DNA of 32,850 nt from Alphaproteobacteria bacterium (lineage in GTDB: Bacteria > Pseudomonadota > Alphaproteobacteria > Micropepsales > Micropepsaceae): positions 18,317 through 51,166 of the forward strand of contig JAHFQC010000026.1 of assembly GCA_023259375.1 (NCBI GenBank). Direction: 5' to 3'. This document shows, piece by piece, positions 16,001 through 22,459 of this stretch. Position 1 is the stretch's first letter, and every line of letters begins with the position of its first letter. The notes beneath the pieces are model-generated. The model did no database searches. It was not told where the DNA came from and worked only from the letters and a program-made list of their open reading frames with translations. The position numbers were made by a program, and so were the translations under genes.

Positions 16001-16062
16001 GGCGATGCGTGCGCGGACACAACCGCGCACACGAGCGCGAGCACAACGGCTAAAAGCCTCAT
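13033..16062 (-). CDS. Secreted beta-helix polysaccharide-degrading enzyme (GH55/pectate-lyase-3 type) with C-terminal beta-propeller
   Basis: A 1009-residue exported protein with signal peptide (1-19). It has two pectate-lyase-3 superfamily segments: one starts at DGVSDDSAAIQAAL (47-60), with FLPSGRYRIS, and the second at AGAVGDGKADDTAALQRAI (386-404), with YLPLGDYRIS. This tandem arrangement is that of GH55-like exo-beta-1,3-glucanases. From about residue 735 the chain turns into short repeats such as DSKGRFYFVD and DASGRVYIANG, like SMP-30/NHL beta-propellers, which is unusual for the family. The start at 16062 has GAGGGG just upstream and gives a proper signal peptide; the frame extends further but without support. 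It follows the TonB-dependent receptor stop by 7 bp, so the two form an operon for uptake and cleavage of one glycan. Catalytic residues were not assigned. Confidence 0.8.
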   Translation of the reverse strand: MRLLAVVLALVCAVVSAHASPSSVSTSVYLTAPADPRAITVQAKADGVSDDSAAIQAALDKAGEKNGGLVFLPSGRYRISRTLLVWPGVRVFGIGATRPVLVLGDKTPGFQRGVSYMVAFTGAPRGMMPHVPFPPPGIVPFDPKIADAHSSTFYSAMSNVDVEIGEGNPAAAAFRFRVAQHGFLSHMDLRLGSGFAGIYQATTLIRDVHFHGGRYGIVSEKTSPAWQFTVLDSTFDGQRSAAIREHELSLTLANVTLRNVPVGIEIDKGYSDWLWGKDVRFENVRDAAVVISNEKSVYTEIGFENTFAADTPVFAKFRDSGKTVAGQGRFYRVAAFSHGVHVPDLGRMGTIKTTSSIEPLTALPAERAPIVRSLPPVAEWYSVRDAGAVGDGKADDTAALQRAIDSHRVVYLPLGDYRISDTVRLKPNTVLIALHPNRTQIILNDRTLAFAGIGAPKAMIQSAEGGDAIVSGFGLYSGGVNPRATAMLWMAGADSLMDDVKFQLTLGTDFSAPMPTSPFNAAQTAARATNPFFDPNPAPRWDGQYPSLWVTKGGGGTFVGCWTPDTFASAGFYISDTSTPGYTYQMSIEHHVRAEIVLERVANWEFHAPQTEEEYRESGNATSFEIRDSHDILIANYHAYRVTRTLVPAPTAVRLYNSRNIRFRNVAVNAESGFTYCDTDKDCIVYLRPNKFPFENAIEDRTSNTVVRERMFAALDITGKPPVAEPVSGPQVKKLADGFFALGGGAVDSKGRFYFVDRTFQRIYRWSDKGLEVVSDQPLDPINVAVDASDHLLVQSSAGFFGAAFSLDPDAPNAVITPIEPTANARAKKIALPGNWWVNGEFQDQYNPATDHFTTLAELFARDAANAPAKQYVSPDGSLALPDYRVVHQGPPDNRGWRFSHALDTYGYNTAAPGSRVFISNSTEGKTYIAKVGKNGALTDLKPFADRGGESVATDASGRVYIANGQIYVYDRDGRETGRIDVPDRPIQLVTAGQTLYIVTHHALYAATP

Positions 16063-16069
16063 TTTCCCC

Positions 16070-19039
16070 TCATAAACTGAAGCGCACACCGATTCTGTAC
16101 ATTCGCCCAACTAAATCATACAGCGCCGGATTGGCGTCAAGACCGGTATTAGTCTGCGGCGAAGCTGTCGGGTCGCGATCGAGGAGGTTATCGATCTTGA
16201 AGTACGCGGTCATATTGTCGGTCACATTGTAGGTACCGCCGACGTCGAGATAGAAAGCTCCCGCCATCGCATTGCGATCAACGGTGGGGAAATTGACGCT
16301 AGTCGGATCGTTGGCGATCATCGCCGGACAGCCAGTGGTGCAAACGCGATATTTGCGGTCGAACACGCCGTCGGAGAACCAGCGCTGCTGCAAGGTGATG
16401 CCGAACGTATCGGTGTCATAGCTTTCGACCAGGAGCAGTTTCCAGTTCGGCGTATTGCCGGTGTTGTTGCCGGCGCTCTGCAGCGGCGCCGAACCCGGAA
16501 TGCCGGGATCGGTGACGAAGCTCGTGATGTTGGTGGCAAGGCCATGCACGATGAAGCGGCCCGGCACGCCCATGTCCTCGAGACCAAACTGATAACTGGC
16601 CTCGTAATCGAAGCCCTCGGTGAAGATGGAGGCAAGATTGAACTGCTGCACGTTGACGTACGGCGTCGGGCCGGTGAGATCGAAGGCGCCGCATGTCTGG
16701 GCAATACCGCCGCGGCAGAAGTTGACGATCTGATCGGCGGAGAGGCTCGAAATGCCCTTGGTGAGCTTGATGCGGTAATAGTCGAACGAAACGCTGAAGC
16801 CGGGCAGCCAGTCAGGCTGCGACAGCACGATGCCGGCTTCGACGTTGCGGGCAATTTCCGGCTTGAGTGCGGTGTTGCCGATGGTGTTCTGGAAAATCGT
16901 CAGCTTGGTCGGCGGATTGGTGAACGGGTTGTTGAAGCTCGGCACCGTGGTTGTTGTCGGCGCCGCAAACAGTTCCGACAGATTGGGCGCGCGCACGTCA
17001 TTCGAGGTCACAGCGCGAAGACGCACGCCATTGAGCGGGGTGTCCCAGGTGCCGCCGATCTTCCAGGTCCAGACGACGCCGGAGGTCGAGTAATCGGTCC
17101 AGCGGCCGGCGACGTTGAGGTTGGCTTTGCCGAGGCCGGGCGTATCGAGGAACGGCACGTTCGCTTCGGCATAGGCTTCCTTCACATCGTAAGAGCCGGT
17201 GCCGTTGTGATAGTTGCCGGCGTACCAGTTGGAGCCGTTGGTCGACAGCGTCGGATCGGCGGGATAATCGGCGTTGTACGGCGTGCCGTTGGCCGCGCCG
17301 TTGCCATAAGGATCGGCCTCGACGCGATAATATTCGCGCCGGTACTCGCCGCCGAACGCGACCGACACCGGCCCCGCCCACAGCGACAGCGGCTCGCCGT
17401 TGAGGTTGAGACTGACCACGTCCTGGGACTGATGGGTATGCTGGAACGGGCCGTTCGACGGCTGGAGATATTCAAGCGTCGACGGGCTCGGCGCCTGTCC
17501 GCCGAAAATGTTGAGCGGCTGGCAGCCGTTCGCCTGCGCCACGGGATCGGCGCAGACGATCTGGCCGTTCGCCACCGTCGCATTGATCGCCTGGTTATAA
17601 CGCGGGTTCACCAGCATGTTGTGAACGCGGATCCAGGTCAGTTCCTCGCCGTGTTCGTAGTAAGCGTCGTAACGCCAGTTGGTGCCGCCGACTGCAAGCT
17701 TGCCGTCGGCGCCCAGCACCGCCCGCATCTGCCCGCGCGAGGTGTTGACGTGGATGTTCGGCAGCATCGCGTTGTCGGTGCCGAAAGCGAAGCTGGTGAT
17801 GTTGTTGGTAAGGCACGCCGCCGCCACCGACGACGGCAGGAACGGATTGGCGCACGACACATTGAGGTTGGATTTCTGCGCGCCGGGATTGGGCTGGTTG
17901 TTGGTGGTGACGCGCGACCAGTTGACGGTGACGTAGACCTCGTTGTCGGGCAGGAAATCGTAGCCGATGCGGGTGTAACCGTTGAGGCGCTTGATGCCCG
18001 ATTGCAGCGAGGCGCCGATGCCGACACCGCCGGAGCGATCGCCGCCGACGCAGAAGCCGCTGATGCAACCGGCCACATCGCCGGCCGCGTTCTTCGCCGG
18101 CACGCCGCCCGAGCCATAGACGAACGGGAACGGATGACCGCTGGCGTCGAACGCCGTGCCTTGCAGCGGACCTTTGCTGATCAGGCCGTATTTCGAATAG
18201 GCGTAGGCCTGAGCGTGATCGCGATAGATGTAGCGCGGGCCGCCGTCACTGACCGTGGCGCCGCGGTCGAGCAGCGTCGAAGCGCGATACCACGTCCGGC
18301 CGTTGGCCGCACTCTCGCCGAAATCGCCCGGGGGCACGCCGTCTTCGTGATCGTATTCGCCCGAGGCTTCGACATGCAGCTTGCCGCCGAGAAATGCCTG
18401 TCCGACCGCCGCCTGCATCAGGTATTGCGCATCGTCGCCATAGGTGGAAATGCCGCCCTGGACGTTTGCCTTGACGCCTTCGAAATGCTTATTGGTGATG
18501 AAATTGACGACGCCGCCCACCGCATCCGAACCGTAGGACGCCGAAGCGCCGCCGGTCACGACGTCGACGCGCTGGATCAAGAGTTGCGGGAACAGGCTGA
18601 TATCGGGGACGCCGGTGACGTTGGCGCCGACCACACGCTGGCCGTCGAGCAGCGTCAGGGTGCGAATGGTGCCGAGGCCGCGCAACGAGAAGTTGGACAG
18701 ACCCTGCTGGCCACTCGAGGTCGAGAACGTGTTGGTGCTGGTGCCAGCCGAGCCCTGCAACGACGGCAGCTGGGCGATGGTGGTGTAGATGTTGGGCTGG
18801 GCGTTCTTCTCGATCTGCTCGGTACCGACGATGGTGGTCGGCGTCGGCGCGGTGAAACCGGTGGCCTGAATGCGCGTGCCGGTGACGACGACGGTCTCGG
18901 CCATCTCGGCCCCAGGTTGTGCCGCGCCGGGCGTCTGCGCCGCGGACGGAATGGCCAGCGCCACCAGCGAGGCCGACGCATATAAGGCCTTCAGAAGATG
19001 CCGGCGGCATGCCGGCGGCAGTTGGCCGCTCTGTCGCAT
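16070..19039 (-). CDS. TonB-dependent outer-membrane receptor
   Basis: A 989-residue receptor. A signal peptide (to about 34, PSAAQ) is followed by a TonB-box-like ETVVVTGTRI (about 48-57), then a plug domain (NIYTTIAQLPSLQG, SLRGLGTIRTLTLLDGQRVVG, VDVVTGGASASYGSDAVGGVVNF) and a beta-barrel ending in RIGVRFSL. There is no N-terminal STN domain, so no signalling role is expected. It imports a large substrate across the outer membrane with TonB energy. The downstream beta-helix enzyme suggests that the substrate is an oligosaccharide such as a beta-glucan or pectin fragment, which is inferred. The ATG at 19039 follows GGGAGTGAAGATCA. The barrel carries pairs of Cys in loops, common in this receptor class. 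It is divergent from the gluconokinase gene across a 156-bp gap. Confidence 0.95.
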   Translation of the reverse strand: MRQSGQLPPACRRHLLKALYASASLVALAIPSAAQTPGAAQPGAEMAETVVVTGTRIQATGFTAPTPTTIVGTEQIEKNAQPNIYTTIAQLPSLQGSAGTSTNTFSTSSGQQGLSNFSLRGLGTIRTLTLLDGQRVVGANVTGVPDISLFPQLLIQRVDVVTGGASASYGSDAVGGVVNFITNKHFEGVKANVQGGISTYGDDAQYLMQAAVGQAFLGGKLHVEASGEYDHEDGVPPGDFGESAANGRTWYRASTLLDRGATVSDGGPRYIYRDHAQAYAYSKYGLISKGPLQGTAFDASGHPFPFVYGSGGVPAKNAAGDVAGCISGFCVGGDRSGGVGIGASLQSGIKRLNGYTRIGYDFLPDNEVYVTVNWSRVTTNNQPNPGAQKSNLNVSCANPFLPSSVAAACLTNNITSFAFGTDNAMLPNIHVNTSRGQMRAVLGADGKLAVGGTNWRYDAYYEHGEELTWIRVHNMLVNPRYNQAINATVANGQIVCADPVAQANGCQPLNIFGGQAPSPSTLEYLQPSNGPFQHTHQSQDVVSLNLNGEPLSLWAGPVSVAFGGEYRREYYRVEADPYGNGAANGTPYNADYPADPTLSTNGSNWYAGNYHNGTGSYDVKEAYAEANVPFLDTPGLGKANLNVAGRWTDYSTSGVVWTWKIGGTWDTPLNGVRLRAVTSNDVRAPNLSELFAAPTTTTVPSFNNPFTNPPTKLTIFQNTIGNTALKPEIARNVEAGIVLSQPDWLPGFSVSFDYYRIKLTKGISSLSADQIVNFCRGGIAQTCGAFDLTGPTPYVNVQQFNLASIFTEGFDYEASYQFGLEDMGVPGRFIVHGLATNITSFVTDPGIPGSAPLQSAGNNTGNTPNWKLLLVESYDTDTFGITLQQRWFSDGVFDRKYRVCTTGCPAMIANDPTSVNFPTVDRNAMAGAFYLDVGGTYNVTDNMTAYFKIDNLLDRDPTASPQTNTGLDANPALYDLVGRMYRIGVRFSL

Positions 19040-19195
19040 TGATCTTCACTCCCGAATTGTATGTTCTACGGCTGTTCCACCGCGCCGACCGATGATATCG
19101 GCAGTTTCGGGACAGGCATCCTCGACCAAGGTCGTAGTTTTCTCGCGGCGGAGAACCATCGACATTGGGCACACAGCGACAGATCAATGGGACCC

Positions 19196-19723
19196 ATGAT
19201 GACATCTTCTCGCGGCGTCACGCCGGTGGCGATCATCATCATGGGCGTCAGCGGTAGCGGAAAGTCGACGCTGGCGCGCGAACTTTCCGTTGCGATGAAC
19301 TTGCCGTTTCTCGAAGCCGACGCGTTCCACACCCCCGAAGCCGTCGCCAAGATGACGTCAGGTACTCCGCTCACCGACGACGACCGCTGGCCGTGGCTCG
19401 ATCGCCTCGGGCACGCGATCAATGCCGACGTGACGGCGCATGGCGTAGCGATTGCGACCTGTTCCGCGCTGAAGCGCGCCTATCGCGACCGCTTGCGCCA
19501 GACGATTGCTGCGCCGGTCAAGTTTGTGCTGCTCGAAGGCGAACGCGAGGTACTGGCGCGGCGGATGTCCAACCGCCCCGGCCACTACATGCCGCCAAGC
19601 CTTCTCTCCAGCCAGCTCGAAACCCTGGAACAGCCCGACGCGGACGAGCACGTGCTGATGCTCGATGCCACACAAACACCGGCAATGCTGCGCGATGCGG
19701 TGCTGCAGTGGGTGCGCCGCTAG
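19196..19723 (+). CDS. gntK: Gluconokinase (GntK-type, carbohydrate kinase)
   Basis: A 175-residue cytoplasmic kinase that phosphorylates D-gluconate to 6-phosphogluconate with ATP, feeding the Entner-Doudoroff or pentose-phosphate route. The P-loop GVSGSGKS is at residues 17-24. The family-specific stretch ADAFHTPEAVAKMTSGTPLTDDDRWPWL follows, and TCSALKRAYRDRLR is the conserved segment of GntK proteins. The length fits the family. The start is uncertain among ATGs at 19187, 19196 and 19199; 19196 has a TGGGA element 4 nt upstream. It ends on the same CTAG as the convergent gluconate permease, so both genes stop within 4 bp of each other. The pairing of kinase and permease supports the assignment. 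Confidence 0.94.
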   Translation: MMTSSRGVTPVAIIIMGVSGSGKSTLARELSVAMNLPFLEADAFHTPEAVAKMTSGTPLTDDDRWPWLDRLGHAINADVTAHGVAIATCSALKRAYRDRLRQTIAAPVKFVLLEGEREVLARRMSNRPGHYMPPSLLSSQLETLEQPDADEHVLMLDATQTPAMLRDAVLQWVRR

Positions 19724-21054
19724 ATCAGACTGCTCAACAGCCACACCAGCGCCAAGCTCACCACGGAGATCACTGTCTCAAGCACCGACCAAGTGCGGAA
19801 GGTGGCGGGCGTCGAGGTCCCGAGATAGCTCTTCACCAGCCAGAAGCCGGGATCGTTGACATGGCTGAAAAACACCGAGCCGGCGCCGATGGCGAGCACC
19901 ACCCATTCCGGTGCCACGCCGGACGCCGCCACCACGCCGGGCATTACGCCGGCTGCGGTGATGGTCGCGACGGTCGCTGAACCGGTGGCAAGGCGGATGG
20001 CGACGGCGATCGACCACGCCAATACGATCGGCGACAGCGTTCCGGTTGCCGCAACACGCGCCAACAGTTCCGATAATCCGGCACTGACCAGAACCTGTTT
20101 CAACGCCCCGCCCGCGCCGATGGCGAGCAGGATCGCACCGGCCGGTTTTACCGCTTCGAGCCAGATGGCATCCTGCGTCGCCGGTTGGCGCATGCGCGGG
20201 CCGAACAACAGCGGCAAAGCAACGAGACACGCGATCAGCAGCGCCAGCACCGGATTGCTCGCCAGCGACAGCCAAGCAAAGTGCGGCGCCAGCGCGGGCG
20301 GCAAAATGGCCTGGACTTGGCCGGCAGCGATCAGCACCACCGGCAACAGCACGACGATCAAGGCCCGCCACACCGGCACAGCGCCCCCGCCGCTCACGGT
20401 CTCGACCGGCAAGACGGAAACCGGAGAAACACCGCGGGTCGTCAGCTTGGCCAATAAGGGACCGGACAGCGCCGCCGTGGGGATCGCCACCAGCACGCCA
20501 TAGATGATCGTGCGGCCGAGATCGGCGTTCAGTGTCGCCACCGCCAGCAACGGACCGGGATGCGGTGGAACCAGCGCATGCACGACCGAGAGACCCGCCA
20601 AGGCCGAGAGCATCAATTGAAGCCGGTACGAAGGCCGCGTGCCGACGGTGGCGGCGCTGGCAATGATCGGCAGGATCAGCACCAGGCCGGTCTCGAAAAA
20701 CAGCGGCAGCCCGATCACCAGGGCGACCGCCAAACTCATCCACGGCGCGCGCGGCGTATCGGCCCGGCCGATCATCACCCGGGCAAGACCGGCAGCGCCG
20801 TTCGAAAGTTGGAGCATAGTGCCGAGCGCCAGACCCAGCGCCACGATCAACCCGATACTGCCGAGGACGTCGCCGGCGCCCTTCTGCACCGCTTTGGCGG
20901 TATCGGGGAGACTCAGGCCGCCGAGCGGACCGATCACGAAGGCGCCGCACAACAGCGCCACGAAGGGATGCAGGCGGCCGCGCACGATCAGGATGATCGA
21001 GAGGGCGATACCGAGAACCGCCGCCAGGGCGATCCGGCCGTCGGTAGCGATCAT
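19720..21054 (-). CDS. gntP: GntP-family gluconate:H+ symporter
   Basis: A 444-residue inner-membrane protein with about 12-14 hydrophobic helices and GntP family features: LHPFVALLCGAFVIGPLGG near the N-terminus, GLIVALGLALGTMLQLSNGA, the LVPPHPGPL motif after helix 5, and a VNDPGFWLVKSYLG motif near the C-terminus. It should import D-gluconate or a related hexonate with protons. The ATG at 21054 matches the family N-terminus but has a weak ribosome binding site. It converges on gntK with shared stop bases, so simultaneous high transcription of both could interfere. A candidate promoter and operator lie about 110-125 bp upstream. Confidence 0.94.
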   Translation of the reverse strand: MIATDGRIALAAVLGIALSIILIVRGRLHPFVALLCGAFVIGPLGGLSLPDTAKAVQKGAGDVLGSIGLIVALGLALGTMLQLSNGAAGLARVMIGRADTPRAPWMSLAVALVIGLPLFFETGLVLILPIIASAATVGTRPSYRLQLMLSALAGLSVVHALVPPHPGPLLAVATLNADLGRTIIYGVLVAIPTAALSGPLLAKLTTRGVSPVSVLPVETVSGGGAVPVWRALIVVLLPVVLIAAGQVQAILPPALAPHFAWLSLASNPVLALLIACLVALPLLFGPRMRQPATQDAIWLEAVKPAGAILLAIGAGGALKQVLVSAGLSELLARVAATGTLSPIVLAWSIAVAIRLATGSATVATITAAGVMPGVVAASGVAPEWVVLAIGAGSVFFSHVNDPGFWLVKSYLGTSTPATFRTWSVLETVISVVSLALVWLLSSLI

Positions 21055-21355
21055 GCGGATACGGTGCGCTGCAATGGTTCTGCTTCACGGCATGACATTT
21101 CGGTTTCTCCCTGGCGACTTCCTCGATATCCGGCGGCCCTTGCCCTGGACGCGAGGGAAAGTTGTCCGACAGATAATACTATTCAATTACAACACACTAG
21201 CAAAAATCTACCACTTTGACGTCAGTTATTGCTTGAACCTGTCTGACCAATTCAGTTAGTGTGCAGATGTGACAGCCCGTCGCAAGGCCTACACGACTTT
21301 GTGAAACACAGAAGTCGGCATGGCCATGAAGAACGGGCGCAAATGGGAGACGGCC
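21055..21355. other. AT-rich divergent promoter region between gntP and the LuxR-type gene
   Basis: This stretch of about 300 bp lies between two divergent genes and is noticeably more AT-rich between 21170 and 21260 than its surroundings. It must hold promoters for gntP and the LuxR-type gene. Apart from the candidate gntP box and operator, no clear element was recognised. Confidence 0.5.
21162..21178 (-). promoter_or_regulatory. Candidate gntP promoter -10 box with adjoining operator
   Basis: On the minus strand a TATTAT box (21173-21178) is followed at once by TGTCGGACAA (21162-21171), a near-perfect TTGTC-N-GACAA type palindrome like half-sites bound by GntR-family regulators. A repressor bound here would cover the transcription start. 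No convincing -35 box is present. The binding protein is not in the window. Confidence 0.35.
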
Positions 21356-21610
21356 ATGGACGGTTTCTTGCCGACGCAGACGCTCTTCACCGATAGCGCT
21401 ACCCGCCTGACGCCAATGCAGCAGAAGATCCTCAAGGGCGTCCAGTCGGGTCGCCTCAACAAACAGATCGCCTTCGATCTCGGTATCGCCGAAGCTACCG
21501 TCAAAGCGCACATGACGGCCCTGATGCGGAAGTTGAACGTCCGCAACCGCACCCAGGTGGCCCTGGCGGCGCAATTCATGGAACAGCACGCCAGCGAGCG
21601 AGCGGCTTAG
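21356..21610 (+). CDS. Stand-alone LuxR/GerE-type helix-turn-helix regulator
   Basis: An 84-residue protein that is essentially only a LuxR C-terminal DNA-binding domain (residues 18-70): LTPMQQKILKGVQSGRLNKQIAFDLGIAEATVKAHMTALMRKLNV, including the KQIA turn and the ATVKAHM recognition helix. No receiver or other sensory domain precedes it, whereas NarL/FixJ regulators are about 210 residues. The ATG at 21356 is chosen because GGGAG lies 6 nt upstream; earlier in-frame ATGs at 21320 and 21326 would add 10-12 residues but have weaker signals. It is flanked downstream by a palindromic repeat. It could be a truncated response regulator or a true small regulator; its targets are unknown. Confidence 0.82.
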   Translation: MDGFLPTQTLFTDSATRLTPMQQKILKGVQSGRLNKQIAFDLGIAEATVKAHMTALMRKLNVRNRTQVALAAQFMEQHASERAA

Positions 21611-21635
21611 AGCCGTCGGACTTCCGCCCCCAAAA

Positions 21636-21670
21636 TCATCATGGCCGGGCGTTCGACCCGGCCATGATGA
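21636..21670. repeat. Dispersed ATGGCCGGG palindrome
   Basis: TCATCATGGCCGGG (21636-21649) and CCCGGCCATGATGA (21657-21670) form a perfect 14-bp stem with a 7-nt CGTTCGA loop. The core and loop match the left half of the element at 12733-12876 (loop CTTTCGA). It lies between the convergent LuxR-type gene and the small secreted protein gene, and may act as a terminator or mRNA end protector. Confidence 0.82.
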
Positions 21671-21696
21671 ATACAGCGAATTTCTGAAGCGGGACT

Positions 21697-22356
21697 CTAA
21701 ATCTTCAAAATCTTGGCGCGCTGGCGCACGTCGGCAAGGCTGAGCTCCTTCTTTCGCACCACATAGCAGCAGAAGGCGTTGACGCTCAGCATCGTCATCG
21801 ACGGAACCACGCCGGCGCTCGAGATATCGGGGCCACCGCCCGGACCGGTGGGAACCGTTGCAACCATGCCGCCGAAACCGGTCTGGCCCCAGAAGTGCGA
21901 TGTATCGACATTGCCGCGGCCCAGAAATATGTCCGAGAGGGCCCGCGACGGCCGGCCCGGCAGCGCCAGATCGCCCATCACATAGTTTTCCGGCTTTTCA
22001 ACTTTTTGCCGCCAGCCATGGCCTTCGACCAGTTCCAGCCGGTCGGGCGCAAACGCAAGCGTCAAAAGCAGATAGCGCATCGCGCCTTCGGCATGAAGGA
22101 CGGCGCGGCTCTGGGCGAAATCGGCGATCCCCGCGGTGCCGAAGCCGAAGGTGAGCCAATAACCGGGCCCTTCCCACAAGGTCAGAAACGCCGCTTTGGT
22201 GCACGGCACCTTCACGCCGTCATTGAAATCGAGATACGGCGGCTTGCCCTTGATCACGGTGGCCTTGGGCAGGTCGCTGTCATCGTCGGCTGCCCAGGCG
22301 ATGCCGCCCATCGCAGCGGCCCCCAAAAGTGCAACGATCGTACGCCGAGTTTGCAT
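21697..22356 (-). CDS. Small secreted protein of unknown family
   Basis: A 219-residue protein with a clear signal peptide (MQTRRT, hydrophobic core, cleavage near AWAADD). I do not recognise the family. The mature part has a CTKAAFLTLWEGPGYWLTFGFG stretch (about 46-67), a glycine-rich stretch (TGFGGMVATVPTGPGGGPD) and a Cys-Cys pair near the C-terminus, ending in a basic helix. It should be periplasmic or outer-membrane associated. The ATG at 22356 is preceded by GAGGAG at 7 nt spacing, a strong site. It follows the autotransporter gene by about 100 bp on the same strand, with a strong hairpin between, so it may be the last gene of the receptor-autotransporter cluster or a separate unit. Confidence 0.7.
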   Translation of the reverse strand: MQTRRTIVALLGAAAMGGIAWAADDDSDLPKATVIKGKPPYLDFNDGVKVPCTKAAFLTLWEGPGYWLTFGFGTAGIADFAQSRAVLHAEGAMRYLLLTLAFAPDRLELVEGHGWRQKVEKPENYVMGDLALPGRPSRALSDIFLGRGNVDTSHFWGQTGFGGMVATVPTGPGGGPDISSAGVVPSMTMLSVNAFCCYVVRKKELSLADVRQRAKILKI

Positions 22357-22387
22357 CGAGGTTCTCCTCACGTCCCCCCTGATACAA

Positions 22388-22413
22388 TCGGGGCGGCGTC
22401 ACCGCCGCCCCGA
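22388..22413 (-). terminator. GC-rich hairpin after the autotransporter gene
   Basis: TCGGGGCGGCG-TCAC-CGCCGCCCCGA is a perfect 11-bp stem with a 4-nt loop, 46 bp beyond the autotransporter stop and 31 bp before the start of the next gene. The following minus-strand bases (TTGTATC) are only weakly T-rich, so termination may be partial and the hairpin may instead stabilise the upstream mRNA. Confidence 0.6.
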
Positions 22414-22459
22414 CTTACGTCAGACCGTACTCCGCAGCTTTAGCCGCGGGCCGGGAATG

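Noticed and set aside
13450..16053. Plus-strand open frame of 867 codons opposite the beta-helix enzyme
   Set aside because: No family likeness and low-complexity Arg/Gly/Ile composition; the minus-strand gene has signal peptide and domain repeats.
16544..18985. Plus-strand open frame of 813 codons opposite the first receptor
   Set aside because: It mirrors the receptor codons, has no recognisable domains, and would span almost the whole of a certain gene.
19089..19101. CCGAT-GAT-ATCGG short palindrome between the receptor and gntK
   Set aside because: Five-bp arms are expected by chance in a GC-rich window; there is no second copy or link to a promoter box.
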